From Osmia lignaria lignaria (taxonomy: Eukaryota > Arthropoda > Insecta > Hymenoptera > Megachilidae), in the NCBI RefSeq assembly GCF_051020975.1, contig NW_027478161.1, forward strand, positions 2,852,001-2,916,000: DNA of 64,000 nt. Direction: 5' to 3'. Position numbers and translations under genes: made by a program. The notes below the pieces were generated by a model that did not search any database, was not told the origin of the DNA, and saw nothing but the letters and a program-made list of their open reading frames with translations. This document shows, piece by piece, positions 35,496 through 49,476 of the stretch. Numbering within the stretch: the first letter of the stretch is position 1; every line of letters starts with the position of its first letter.

Positions 35496-38393
35496 TTGCA
35501 GATTCAGCTCAAAGGAACTGGCCTGACGGACATGTTTCGAGATATTTCTTCTTCTTGTTGTTCTTCCACTGCACAGCTAAGCTGGAAGTGGCATTTGCAG
35601 CTCGCAATAGTGCAGAGTTATCTCAAAGAAAGGGGCCACGGTGTTTCTGTATCTCTATTATGTTGGTGCGGCTTCGGAACTTTTGAATATCTTGATATAT
35701 CTCGAGAACTACGTATCTGATCAAAAAATATCATAGAACATAAAAAGTAGGAAACTTAATTCTCTACAAAAAAGGTCTCTTAACATTTTGCCATAGCTCG
35801 CTTCGTTTCCGAGATATTTGCAGATTTATCTCAAGGGAAGGGGCCTGACGGACATATTTCGAGATATTTCTTCTTCTTGTTGTTCTTCTTCTGCACAGCT
35901 AAGCTGGAAGTGGCATTTGCGGCTCGCACTAGTGCAGAGTTATCCCAACGAAAGGGGCCACGGTGTTTCTGTATCTCTATTATGTTGGTGCGGCTTCGGA
36001 ACTTTTAAATATCTTGATATATCTCGAAAACTACGCTTCTGATCAAAAAATATCATAGAACATAAATTGTAGGAAACATAATTCTCTACAAAAAAGGTCT
36101 CTTAACATTTTGCCATAGCTCGCTTCGTTTCCGAGATATTTGCAGATTTATCTCAAGGGAAGGGGCCTGACGGACATATTTCGAGATATTTCTTCTTCTT
36201 GTTGTTCTTCTTCTGCACAGCTAAACTGGAAGTGGCATTTCCAGGTCGCAATAGTGCAGAGTTATCTCAAAGAAAGGAGCCACGGTGTTTCTGTATCTCT
36301 ATTATGTTGGTGCGGCTTCGGAACTTTTAAATATCTTGATATATCTCGAGAACTACGCGTCTGATCAAAAAATATCATAGAACATAAAAAGTAGGAAACA
36401 TAATTCTCTACAAAAAAGGTCTCTTAACATTTTGCCATAGCTCGCTTCGTTTCCGAGATATTTGCAGATTTATCTCAAGGTAAGGGGCCTGACGGACATA
36501 TTTCGAGATATTTCTTCTTCTTGTTGTTCTTCTTCTGCACAGCTAAGCTGGAAGTGGCATTTGCAGCTCGCAATAGTGCATAGCTATCTGAAAGAAAGGG
36601 GCCACGGTGTTTCTGTATCTCTATTATGTTGGTGCGGCTTCGGAACTTTTAAATATCTTGATATATCTCGAGAACTACGCATCTGATCAAAAAATATCAT
36701 AGAACATAAAAAGTAGGAAACCTAATTCTCTACAAAAAAGGTCTGTTAACATTTTGCCATAGCTCTCTTCGTTTCCGAGATATTTGCAGATTTATCTCAA
36801 GGGAAGGGGCCTGACGGACATATTTCGAGATATTTCTTCTTCTTGTTGTTCTTCTTCTGTACAGCTAAGCTGAAAGCGGCATTTGCAGCTCGCAATAGTG
36901 CAGAGCTATCTCAAAGAAAGGGGCCACGGTGTTTCTGTATCTCTATTATGTTGGTGCGGCTTCGGAACTTTTAAATATCTTGATATATCTCGAGAACTAC
37001 GCATCTGATCAAAAAATATCATAGAACATAAAAAGTAGGAAACTTAATTCTCTACAAAAAACGTCTCTTAACATTTTGCCATAGCTCGCTTCGTTTCCGA
37101 GATATTTGCAGATTCAGCTCAAAGGAACTGGCCTGACGGACATGTTTCGAGATATTTCTTCTTCTTGTTGTTCTTCCACTGCACAGCTAAGCTGGAAGTG
37201 GCATTTGCAGCTCGCAATAGTGCAGAGTTATCTCAAAGAAAGGGGCCACGGTGTTTCTGTATCTCTATTATGTTGGTGCGGCTTCGGAACTTTTGAATAT
37301 CTTGATATATCTCGAGAACTACGCATCTGATCAAAAAATATCATAGAACATAAAAAGTAGGAAACTTAATTCTCTACAAAAAAGGTCTCTTAACATTTTG
37401 CCATAGCTCGCTTCGTTTCCGAGATATTTGCAGATTTATCTCAAGGGAAGGGGCCTGACGGACATATTTCGAGATATTTCTTCTTCTTGTTGTTCTTCTT
37501 CTGCACAGCTAAGCTGGAAGTGGCATTTGCGGCTCGCACTAGTGCAGAGTTATCTCAACGAAAGGGGCCACGGTGTTTCTGTATCTCTATTATGTTGGTG
37601 CGGCTTCGGAACTTTTAAATATCTCGATATATCTCGAAAACTACGCTTCTGATCAAAAAATATCATAGAACATAAATTGTAGGAAACATAATTCTCTACA
37701 AAAAAGGTCTCTTAACATTTTGCCATAGCTCGCTTCGTTTCCGAGATATTTGCAGATTTATCTCAAGGGAAGGGGCCTGACGGACATATTTCGAGATATT
37801 TCTTCTTCTTGTTGTTCTTCTTCTGCACAGCTAAGCTGGAAGTGGCATTTGCAGCTCGCAATAGTGCATAGTTATCTGAAAGAAAGGGGCCACGGTGTTT
37901 CTGTATCTCTATTATGTTGGTGCGGCTTCGGAACTTTTAAATATCTCGATATATCTCGAAAACTACGCTTCTGATCAAAAAATATCATAGAACATAAATT
38001 GTAGGAAACATAATTCTCTACAAAAAAGGTCTCTTCACATTTTGCCATAGCTCGCTTCGTTTCCGAGATATTTGCAGATATATCTCAAGGGAAGGGGCCT
38101 GACGGACATATTTCGAGATATTTCTTCTTCTTGTTGTTCTTCTGCTGCACAGCTAAACTGGAAGTGGCATTTGCAGCTCGCAATAGTGCATAGTTATCTC
38201 AAAGAAAGGGGCCACGGTGTTTCTGTATCTCTATTATGTTGGTGCGGCTTCGGAACTTTTGAATATCTTGATATATCTCGAGAACTACGCATCTGATCAA
38301 AAAATATCATAGAAGATAAAAAGTAGGAAACTTAATTCTCTACAAAAAAGGTCTCTTAACATTTTGCCATAGCTCGCTTCGTTTCCGAGATAT

Positions 38394-38715
38394 TTGCAGA
38401 TTTATCTCAAGGGAAGGGGCCTGACGGACATATTTCGAGATATTTCTTCTTCTTGATGTTCCTCTTCTGCACAGCTAAGCTGGAAGTGGCATTTGCAGCT
38501 CGCAATTGTGCAGAGTTATCTCAAAGAAAGGGGCCACGGTGTTTCTGTATCTCTATTATGTTGGTGCGGCTTCGGAACTTTTACATATCTCGATATATCT
38601 CGAAAACTACGCTTCTGATCAAAAAATATCATAGAACATAAATTGTAGGAAACATAATTCTCTACAAAAAAGGTCTCTTAACATTTTGCGATAGCTCGCT
38701 TCGTATCCGAGATAT
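38394..38715 (+). repeat. Chimeric monomer 120
   Basis: The left part is of the GATGTTCC type (TTCTTGATGTTCC, CGCAATTGTG with T at 38,507). The right part is of the E type from the 7-mer HOR (TTTTACATATC with C at 38,584, ATAAATTGTAGG), followed by the F-type TTTGCGATAGC head with TTCGTATCCG. The usual CAAAGAGAGG of GATGTTCC monomers is already absent at 38,528, so the junction is probably between 38,508 and 38,527. Confidence 0.72.
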
Positions 38716-40460
38716 TTGCAGATTTATCTCAAGGGAAGGGGCCTGACGGACATATTTCGAGATATTTCTTCTTCTTGTTGTTCTTCTTCTGCACAGCTAA
38801 GCTGGAAGTGGCATTTGCGGCTCGCACTAGTGCAGAGTTATCTCAAAGAAAGGGGCCACGGTGTTTCTGTATCTCTATTATGTTGGTGCGGCTTCGGAAC
38901 TTTTAAATATCTCGATATATCTCGAAAACTACGCTTCTGATCAAAAAATATCATAGAACATAAATTGTAGGAAACATAATTCTCTACAAAAAAGGTCTCT
39001 TCACATTTTGCCATAGCTCGCTTCGTTTCCGAGATATTTGCAGATATATCTCAAGGGAAGGGGCCTGACGGACATATTTCGAGATATTTCTTCTTCTTGT
39101 TGTTCTTCTTCTGCACAGCTAAGCTGGAAGTGGCATTTGCAGCTCGCAATAGTGCATAGCTATCTGAAAGAAAGGGGCCACGGTGTTTCTGTATCTCTAT
39201 TATGTTGGTGCGGCTTCGGAACTTTTAAGTATCTTGATATATCTCGAGAACTACGCATCTGATCAAAAAATATCATAGAACATAAAAAGTAGGAAACCTA
39301 ATTCTCTACAAAAAAGGTCTCTTAACATTTTGCCATAGCTCTCTTCGTTTCCGAGATATTTGCAGATTTATCTCAAGGGAAGGGGCCTGACGGACATATT
39401 TCGAGATATTTCTTCTTCTTGTTGTTCTTCTTCTGTACAGCTAAGCTGAAAGCGGCATTTGCAGCTCGCAATAGTGCAGAGCTATCTCAAAGAAAGGGGC
39501 CACGGTGTTTCTGTATCTCTATTATGTTGGTGCGGCTTCGGAACTTTTAAATATCTTGATATATCTCGAGAACTACGCATCTGATCAAAAAATATCATAG
39601 AACATAAAAAGTAGGAAACTTAATTCTCTACAAAAAACGTCTCTTAACATTTTGCCATAGCTCGCTTCGTTTCCGAGATATTTGCAGATTCAGCTCAAAG
39701 GAACTGGCCTGACGGACATGTTTCGAGATATTTCTTCTTCTTGTTGTTCTTCCACTGCACAGCTAAGCTGGAAGTGGCATTTGCAGCTCGCAATAGTGCA
39801 GAGTTATCTCAAAGAAAGGGGCCACGGTGTTTCTGTATCTCTATTATGTTGGTGCGGCTTCGGAACTTTTGAATATCTTGATATATCTCGAGAACTACGC
39901 ATCTGATCAAAAAATATCATAGAACATAAAAAGTAGGAAACTTAATTCTCTACAAAAAAGGTCTCTTAACATTTTGCCATAGCTCGCTTCGTTTCCGAGA
40001 TATTTGCAGATTTATCTCAAGGGAAGGGGCCTGACGGACATATTTCGAGATATTTCTTCTTCTTGTTGTTCTTCTTCTGCACAGCTAAGCTGGAAGTGGC
40101 ATTTGCGGCTCGCACTAGTGCAGAGTTATCTCAACGAAAGGGGCCACGGTGTTTCTGTATCTCTATTATGTTGGTGCGGCTTCGGAACTTTTAAATATCT
40201 CGATATATCTCGAAAACTACGCTTCTGATCAAAAAATATCATAGAACATAAATTGTAGGAAACATAATTCTCTACAAAAAAGGTCTCTTAACATTTTGCC
40301 ATAGCTCGCTTCGTTTCCGAGATATTTGCAGATTTATCTCAAGGGAAGGGGCCTGACGGACATATTTCGAGATATTTCTTCTTCTTGTTGTTCTTCTTCT
40401 GCACAGCTAAGCTGGAAGTGGCATTTGCAGCTCGCAATAGTGCATAGTTATCTGAAAGAA

Positions 40461-43400
40461 AGGGGCCACGGTGTTTCTGTATCTCTATTATGTTGGTGCG
40501 GCTTCGGAACTTTTAAATATCTTGATATATCTCGAGAACTACGCATCTGATCAGAAAATATCAGAGAAGATAAAAAGTAGGAAACTTAATTCTCTACAAA
40601 AAAGGTCTCTTAACATTTTGCCATAGCTCGCTTCGTTTCCGAGATATTTGCAGATATATCTCAAGGGAAGGGGCCTGACGGACATATTTCGAGATATTTC
40701 TTCTTCTTGTTGTTCTTCTTCTGCACAGCTAAACTGGAAGTGGCATTTCCAGGTCGCAATAGTGCAGAGTTATCTCAAAGAAAGGAGCCACGGTGTTTCT
40801 GTATCTCTATTATGTTGGTGCGGCTTCGGAACTTTTAAATATCTTGATATATCTCGAGAACTACGCGTCTGATCAAAAAATATCATAGAACATAAAAAGT
40901 AGGAAACATAATTCTCTACAAAAAAGGTCTCTTAACATTTTGCCATAGCTCGCTTCGTTTCAGAGATATTTGCAGATTTATCTCAAGGGAAGGGGCCTGA
41001 CGGACATATTTCGAGATATTTCTTCTTCTTGTTGTTCTTCTTCTGTACAGCTAAGCTGAAAGTGGCATTTGCAGCTCGCAATAGTGCAGAGCTATCTCAA
41101 AGAAAGGGGCCACGGTGTTTCTGTATCTCTATTATGTTGGTGCGGCTTCGGAACTTTTAAATATCTTGATATATCTCGAGAACTACGCATCTGATCAAAA
41201 AATATCATAGAACATAAAAAGTAGGAAACTTAATTCTCTACAAAAAAGGTCGCTTAACATTTTGCCATAGCTCGCTTCGTTTCCGAGATATTTGCATATT
41301 TATCTCAAGGGAAGGGGCCTGACGGACATATTTCGAGATATTTCTTCTTCTTGTTGTTCTTCTTCTGCACAGCTAAGCTGGAAGTGGCATTTGCGGCTCG
41401 CACTAGTGCAGAGTTATCTCAAAGAAAGGGGCCACGGTGTTTCTGTATCTCTATTATGTTGGTGCGGCTTCGGAACTTTTAAATATCTCGATATATCTCG
41501 AAAACTACGCTTCTGATCAAAAAATATCATAGAACATAAAAAGTAGGAAACTTAATTCTCTACAAAAAAGGTCTCTTAACATTTTGCCATAGCTCGCTTC
41601 GTTTCCGAGATGTTTGCAGATTTATCTCAAGGGAAGGGGCCTGACGGACATATTTCGAGATATTTCTTCTTCTTGTTGTTCTTCTTCTGCACAGCTAAGC
41701 TGGAAGTGGCATTTGCGGCTCGCACTAGTGCAGAGTTATCTCAACGAAAGGGGCCACGGTGTTTCTGTATCTCTATTATGTTGGTGCGGCTTCGGAACTT
41801 TTAAATATCTCGATATATCTCGAAAACTACGCTTCTGATCAAAAAATATCATAGAACATAAATTGTAGGAAACATAATTCTCTACAAAAAAGGTCTCTTC
41901 ACATTTTGCCATAGCTCGCTTCGTTTCCGAGATATTTGCAGATATATCTCAAGGGAAGGGGCCTGACGGACATATTTCGAGATATTTCTTCTTCTTGTTG
42001 TTCTTCTGCTGCACAGCTAAACTGGAAGTGGCATTTGCAGCTCGCAATAGTGCATAGTTATCTCAAAGAAAGGGGCCACGGTGTTTCTGTATCTCTATTA
42101 TGTTGGTGCGGCTTCGGAACTTTTGAATATCTTGATATATCTCGAGAACTACGCATCTGATCAAAAAATATCATAGAAGATCAAAAGTAGGAAACTTAAT
42201 TCTCTACAAAAAAGGTCTCTTAACATTTTGCCATAGCTCGCTTCGTTTCCGAGATATTTGCAGATTTATCTCAAGGGAAGGGGCCTGACGGACATATTTC
42301 GAGATATTTCTTCTTCTTGTTGTTCTTCTTCTGCACAGCTAAGCTGGAAGTGGCATTTGCAGCTCGCAATAGTGCATAGTTATCTGAAAGAAAGGGGCCA
42401 CGGTGTTTCTGTATCTCTATTATGTTGGTGCGGCTTCGGAACTTTTAAATATCTCGATATATCTCGAAAACTACGCTTCTGATCAAATAATATCATAGAA
42501 CATAAATCGTAGGAAACATAATTCTCTACAAAAAAGGTCTCTTCACATTTTGCCATAGCTCGCTTCGTTTCCGAGATATTTGCAGATATATCTCAAGGGA
42601 AGGGGCCTGACGGACATATTTCGAGATATTTCTTCTTCTTGTTGTTCTTCTTCTGCACAGCTAAACTGGAAGTGGCATTTCCAGGTCGCAATAGTGCAGA
42701 GTTATCTCAAAGAAAGGAGCCACGGTGTTTCTGTATCTCTATTATGTTGGTGCGGCTTCGGAACTTTTAAATATCTTGATATATCTCGAGAACTACGCGT
42801 CTGATCAAAAAATATCATAGAACATAAAAAGTAGGAAACATAATTCTCTACAAAAAAGGTCTCTTAACATTTTGCCATAGCTCGCTTCGTTTCCGAGATA
42901 TTTGCAGATTTATCTCAAGGGAAGGGGCCTGACGGACATATTTCGAGATATTTCTTCTTCTTGATGTTCCTCTTCTGCACAGCTAAGCTGGAAGTGGCAT
43001 TTGCAGCTCGCAATTGTGCAGAGTTATCTCAAAGAGAGGGGCCACGGTGTTTCTGTATCTCTATTATGTTGGTGCGGCTTCGGAACTTTTAAATATCTTG
43101 ATATATCTCGAGAACTACGCATCTGATCAGAAAATATCAGAGAAGATAAAAAGTAGGAAACTTAATTCTCTACAAAAAAGGTCTCTTAACATTTTGCCAT
43201 AGCTCGCTTCGTTTCCGAGATATTTGCAGATTTATCTCAAGGTAAGGGGCCTGACGGACATATTTCGAGATATTTCTTCTTCCTGTTGTTCTTCTTCTGC
43301 ACAGCTAAGCTGGAAGTGGCATTTGCAGCTCGCAATAGTGCATAGCTATCTGAAAGAAAGGGGCCACGGTGTTTCTGTATCTCTATTATGTTGGTGCGGC

Positions 43401-44968
43401 TTCGGAACTTTTAAATATCTTGATATATCTCGAGAACTACGCATCTGATCAAAAAATATCATAGAACATAAAAAGTAGGAAACCTGATTCTCTACAAAAA
43501 AGGTCTCTTAACATTTTGCCATAGCTCTCTTCGTTTCCGAGATATTTGCAGATTTATCTCAAGGGAAGGGGCCTGACGGACATATTTCGAGATATTTCTT
43601 CTTCTTGTTGTTCTTCTTCTGTACAGCTAAGCTGAAAGTGGCATTTGCAGCTCGCAATAGTGCAGAGCTATCTCAAAGAAAGGGGCCACGGTGTTTCTGT
43701 ATCCCTATTATGTTGGTGCGGCTTCGGAACTTTTAAATATCTTGATATATCTCGAGAACTACGCATCTGATCAAAAAATATCATAGAACATAAAAAGTAG
43801 GAAACTTAATTCTCTACAAAAAAGGTCTCTTAACATTTTGCCATAGCTCGCTTCGTTTCCGAGATATTTGCAGATTTATCTCAAGGGAAGGGGCCTGACG
43901 GACATATTTCGAGATATTTCTTCTTCTTGTTGTTCTTCTTCTGCACAGCTAAGCTGGAAGTGGCATTTGCGGCTCGCACTAGTGCAGAGTTATCTCAAAG
44001 AAAGGGGCCACGGTGTTTCTGTATCTCTATTATGTTGGTGCGGCTTCGGAACTTTTAAATATCTCGATATATCTCGAAAACTACGCTTCTGATCAAAAAA
44101 TATCATAGAACATAAATTGTAGGAAACATAATTCTCTACAAAAAAGGTCTCTTCACATTTTGCCATAGCTCGCTTCGTTTCCGAGATATTTGCAGATATA
44201 TCTCAAGGGAAGGGGCCTGACGGACATATTTCGAGATATTTCTTCTTCTTGTTGTTCTTCTTCTGCACAGCTAAACTGGAAGTGGCATTTCCAGGTCGCA
44301 ATAGTGCAGAGTTATCTCAAAGAAAGGAGCCACGGTGTTTCTGTATCTCTATTATGTTGGTGCGGCTTCGGAACTTTTAAATATCTTGATATATCTCGAG
44401 AACTACGCGTCTGATCAAAAAATATCATAGAACATAAAAAGTAGGAAACATAATTCTCTACAAAAAAGGTCTCTTAACATTTTGCCATAGCTCGCTTCGT
44501 TTCCGAGATATTTGCAGATTTATCTCAAGGGAAGGGGCCTGACGGACATATTTCGAGATATTTCTTCTTCTTGATGTTCCTCTTCTGCACAGCTAAGCTG
44601 GAAGTGGCATTTGCAGCTCGCAATTGTGCAGAGTTATCTCAAAGAGAGGGGCCACGGTGTTTCTGTATCTCTATTATGTTGGTGCGGCTTCGGAACTTTT
44701 AAATATCTTGATATATCTCGAGAACTACGCATCTGATCAGAAAATATCAGAGAAGATAAAAAGTAGGAAACTTAATTCTCTACAAAAAAGGTCTCTTAAC
44801 ATTTTGCCATAGCTCGCTTCGTTTCCGAGATATTTGCAGATTTATCTCAAGGTAAGGGGTCTGACGGACATATTTCGAGATATTTCTTCTTCTTGATGTT
44901 CCTCTTCTGCACAGCTAAGCTGGAAGTGGCATTTGCAGCTCGCAATTGTGCAGAGTTATCTCAAAGAG
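40461..44968 (+). repeat. 14-monomer (4,508-bp) higher-order unit, copy 1
   Basis: Bases 40,461-44,859 match 44,969-49,367 at an offset of exactly 14 monomers. I noticed only one difference in the stretches I compared: T44,520 versus G49,028. Private markers kept in both copies include GTTTCAGAGATATT, GAGATGTTTGCAG, GAAGATCAAAAG, CAAATAATATC with ATAAATCGTAGG, TTCTTCCTGTTG, AGGAAACCTGATTC and GTATCCCTATTATG. The match ends at GGTAAGGGGTCTG (T44,860). This is the youngest-looking duplication in the window. Confidence 0.9.
42902..43223 (+). repeat. GATGTTCC subfamily (example; 13 members)
   Basis: Members have TTCTTGATGTTCCTC in the trinucleotide tract, CGCAATTGTG and usually CAAAGAGAGG with a GATCAGAAAATATCAGAGAAG tail, given here as GATCAGAAAA plus CAGAGAAG. 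Starts: 33887, 38394, 42902, 44512, 44834, 47410, 49020, 52562, 55460, 55782, 56426, 61578 and 61900. The first two are recombinants. All lie right of 33.8 kb. An in-frame TGA breaks the recurring open frame. Confidence 0.85.
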
Positions 44969-47900
44969 AGGGGCCACGGTGTTTCTGTATCTCTATTATG
45001 TTGGTGCGGCTTCGGAACTTTTAAATATCTTGATATATCTCGAGAACTACGCATCTGATCAGAAAATATCAGAGAAGATAAAAAGTAGGAAACTTAATTC
45101 TCTACAAAAAAGGTCTCTTAACATTTTGCCATAGCTCGCTTCGTTTCCGAGATATTTGCAGATATATCTCAAGGGAAGGGGCCTGACGGACATATTTCGA
45201 GATATTTCTTCTTCTTGTTGTTCTTCTTCTGCACAGCTAAACTGGAAGTGGCATTTCCAGGTCGCAATAGTGCAGAGTTATCTCAAAGAAAGGAGCCACG
45301 GTGTTTCTGTATCTCTATTATGTTGGTGCGGCTTCGGAACTTTTAAATATCTTGATATATCTCGAGAACTACGCGTCTGATCAAAAAATATCATAGAACA
45401 TAAAAAGTAGGAAACATAATTCTCTACAAAAAAGGTCTCTTAACATTTTGCCATAGCTCGCTTCGTTTCAGAGATATTTGCAGATTTATCTCAAGGGAAG
45501 GGGCCTGACGGACATATTTCGAGATATTTCTTCTTCTTGTTGTTCTTCTTCTGTACAGCTAAGCTGAAAGTGGCATTTGCAGCTCGCAATAGTGCAGAGC
45601 TATCTCAAAGAAAGGGGCCACGGTGTTTCTGTATCTCTATTATGTTGGTGCGGCTTCGGAACTTTTAAATATCTTGATATATCTCGAGAACTACGCATCT
45701 GATCAAAAAATATCATAGAACATAAAAAGTAGGAAACTTAATTCTCTACAAAAAAGGTCGCTTAACATTTTGCCATAGCTCGCTTCGTTTCCGAGATATT
45801 TGCATATTTATCTCAAGGGAAGGGGCCTGACGGACATATTTCGAGATATTTCTTCTTCTTGTTGTTCTTCTTCTGCACAGCTAAGCTGGAAGTGGCATTT
45901 GCGGCTCGCACTAGTGCAGAGTTATCTCAAAGAAAGGGGCCACGGTGTTTCTGTATCTCTATTATGTTGGTGCGGCTTCGGAACTTTTAAATATCTCGAT
46001 ATATCTCGAAAACTACGCTTCTGATCAAAAAATATCATAGAACATAAAAAGTAGGAAACTTAATTCTCTACAAAAAAGGTCTCTTAACATTTTGCCATAG
46101 CTCGCTTCGTTTCCGAGATGTTTGCAGATTTATCTCAAGGGAAGGGGCCTGACGGACATATTTCGAGATATTTCTTCTTCTTGTTGTTCTTCTTCTGCAC
46201 AGCTAAGCTGGAAGTGGCATTTGCGGCTCGCACTAGTGCAGAGTTATCTCAACGAAAGGGGCCACGGTGTTTCTGTATCTCTATTATGTTGGTGCGGCTT
46301 CGGAACTTTTAAATATCTCGATATATCTCGAAAACTACGCTTCTGATCAAAAAATATCATAGAACATAAATTGTAGGAAACATAATTCTCTACAAAAAAG
46401 GTCTCTTCACATTTTGCCATAGCTCGCTTCGTTTCCGAGATATTTGCAGATATATCTCAAGGGAAGGGGCCTGACGGACATATTTCGAGATATTTCTTCT
46501 TCTTGTTGTTCTTCTGCTGCACAGCTAAACTGGAAGTGGCATTTGCAGCTCGCAATAGTGCATAGTTATCTCAAAGAAAGGGGCCACGGTGTTTCTGTAT
46601 CTCTATTATGTTGGTGCGGCTTCGGAACTTTTGAATATCTTGATATATCTCGAGAACTACGCATCTGATCAAAAAATATCATAGAAGATCAAAAGTAGGA
46701 AACTTAATTCTCTACAAAAAAGGTCTCTTAACATTTTGCCATAGCTCGCTTCGTTTCCGAGATATTTGCAGATTTATCTCAAGGGAAGGGGCCTGACGGA
46801 CATATTTCGAGATATTTCTTCTTCTTGTTGTTCTTCTTCTGCACAGCTAAGCTGGAAGTGGCATTTGCAGCTCGCAATAGTGCATAGTTATCTGAAAGAA
46901 AGGGGCCACGGTGTTTCTGTATCTCTATTATGTTGGTGCGGCTTCGGAACTTTTAAATATCTCGATATATCTCGAAAACTACGCTTCTGATCAAATAATA
47001 TCATAGAACATAAATCGTAGGAAACATAATTCTCTACAAAAAAGGTCTCTTCACATTTTGCCATAGCTCGCTTCGTTTCCGAGATATTTGCAGATATATC
47101 TCAAGGGAAGGGGCCTGACGGACATATTTCGAGATATTTCTTCTTCTTGTTGTTCTTCTTCTGCACAGCTAAACTGGAAGTGGCATTTCCAGGTCGCAAT
47201 AGTGCAGAGTTATCTCAAAGAAAGGAGCCACGGTGTTTCTGTATCTCTATTATGTTGGTGCGGCTTCGGAACTTTTAAATATCTTGATATATCTCGAGAA
47301 CTACGCGTCTGATCAAAAAATATCATAGAACATAAAAAGTAGGAAACATAATTCTCTACAAAAAAGGTCTCTTAACATTTTGCCATAGCTCGCTTCGTTT
47401 CCGAGATATTTGCAGATTTATCTCAAGGGAAGGGGCCTGACGGACATATTTCGAGATATTTCTTCTTCTTGATGTTCCTCTTCTGCACAGCTAAGCTGGA
47501 AGTGGCATTTGCAGCTCGCAATTGTGCAGAGTTATCTCAAAGAGAGGGGCCACGGTGTTTCTGTATCTCTATTATGTTGGTGCGGCTTCGGAACTTTTAA
47601 ATATCTTGATATATCTCGAGAACTACGCATCTGATCAGAAAATATCAGAGAAGATAAAAAGTAGGAAACTTAATTCTCTACAAAAAAGGTCTCTTAACAT
47701 TTTGCCATAGCTCGCTTCGTTTCCGAGATATTTGCAGATTTATCTCAAGGTAAGGGGCCTGACGGACATATTTCGAGATATTTCTTCTTCCTGTTGTTCT
47801 TCTTCTGCACAGCTAAGCTGGAAGTGGCATTTGCAGCTCGCAATAGTGCATAGCTATCTGAAAGAAAGGGGCCACGGTGTTTCTGTATCTCTATTATGTT

Positions 47901-49476
47901 GGTGCGGCTTCGGAACTTTTAAATATCTTGATATATCTCGAGAACTACGCATCTGATCAAAAAATATCATAGAACATAAAAAGTAGGAAACCTGATTCTC
48001 TACAAAAAAGGTCTCTTAACATTTTGCCATAGCTCTCTTCGTTTCCGAGATATTTGCAGATTTATCTCAAGGGAAGGGGCCTGACGGACATATTTCGAGA
48101 TATTTCTTCTTCTTGTTGTTCTTCTTCTGTACAGCTAAGCTGAAAGTGGCATTTGCAGCTCGCAATAGTGCAGAGCTATCTCAAAGAAAGGGGCCACGGT
48201 GTTTCTGTATCCCTATTATGTTGGTGCGGCTTCGGAACTTTTAAATATCTTGATATATCTCGAGAACTACGCATCTGATCAAAAAATATCATAGAACATA
48301 AAAAGTAGGAAACTTAATTCTCTACAAAAAAGGTCTCTTAACATTTTGCCATAGCTCGCTTCGTTTCCGAGATATTTGCAGATTTATCTCAAGGGAAGGG
48401 GCCTGACGGACATATTTCGAGATATTTCTTCTTCTTGTTGTTCTTCTTCTGCACAGCTAAGCTGGAAGTGGCATTTGCGGCTCGCACTAGTGCAGAGTTA
48501 TCTCAAAGAAAGGGGCCACGGTGTTTCTGTATCTCTATTATGTTGGTGCGGCTTCGGAACTTTTAAATATCTCGATATATCTCGAAAACTACGCTTCTGA
48601 TCAAAAAATATCATAGAACATAAATTGTAGGAAACATAATTCTCTACAAAAAAGGTCTCTTCACATTTTGCCATAGCTCGCTTCGTTTCCGAGATATTTG
48701 CAGATATATCTCAAGGGAAGGGGCCTGACGGACATATTTCGAGATATTTCTTCTTCTTGTTGTTCTTCTTCTGCACAGCTAAACTGGAAGTGGCATTTCC
48801 AGGTCGCAATAGTGCAGAGTTATCTCAAAGAAAGGAGCCACGGTGTTTCTGTATCTCTATTATGTTGGTGCGGCTTCGGAACTTTTAAATATCTTGATAT
48901 ATCTCGAGAACTACGCGTCTGATCAAAAAATATCATAGAACATAAAAAGTAGGAAACATAATTCTCTACAAAAAAGGTCTCTTAACATTTTGCCATAGCT
49001 CGCTTCGTTTCCGAGATATTTGCAGATGTATCTCAAGGGAAGGGGCCTGACGGACATATTTCGAGATATTTCTTCTTCTTGATGTTCCTCTTCTGCACAG
49101 CTAAGCTGGAAGTGGCATTTGCAGCTCGCAATTGTGCAGAGTTATCTCAAAGAGAGGGGCCACGGTGTTTCTGTATCTCTATTATGTTGGTGCGGCTTCG
49201 GAACTTTTAAATATCTTGATATATCTCGAGAACTACGCATCTGATCAGAAAATATCAGAGAAGATAAAAAGTAGGAAACTTAATTCTCTACAAAAAAGGT
49301 CTCTTAACATTTTGCCATAGCTCGCTTCGTTTCCGAGATATTTGCAGATTTATCTCAAGGTAAGGGGCCTGACGGACATATTTCGAGATATTTCTTCTTC
49401 TTGTTGTTCTTCTTCTGCACAGCTAAGCTGGAAGTGGCATTTGCAGCTCGCAATAGTGCATAGCTATCTGAAAGAA
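44969..49476 (+). repeat. 14-monomer (4,508-bp) higher-order unit, copy 2
   Basis: This is the direct tandem partner of 40,461-44,968. The last part (49,368 onwards) differs because copy 1 ends inside monomer 140 (44,834). That monomer joins a GGTAAGG head to a GATGTTCC middle, whereas copy 2 has an ordinary GGTAAGG monomer (49,342). The monomer order in both is: AAAGGAGCC, TGTACAG, GCATATT, CTCAACG, CTGCTGC, CAAATAA, AAAGGAGCC, GATGTTCC, GGTAAGG, TGTACAG, ordinary, AAAGGAGCC, GATGTTCC. Confidence 0.88.
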
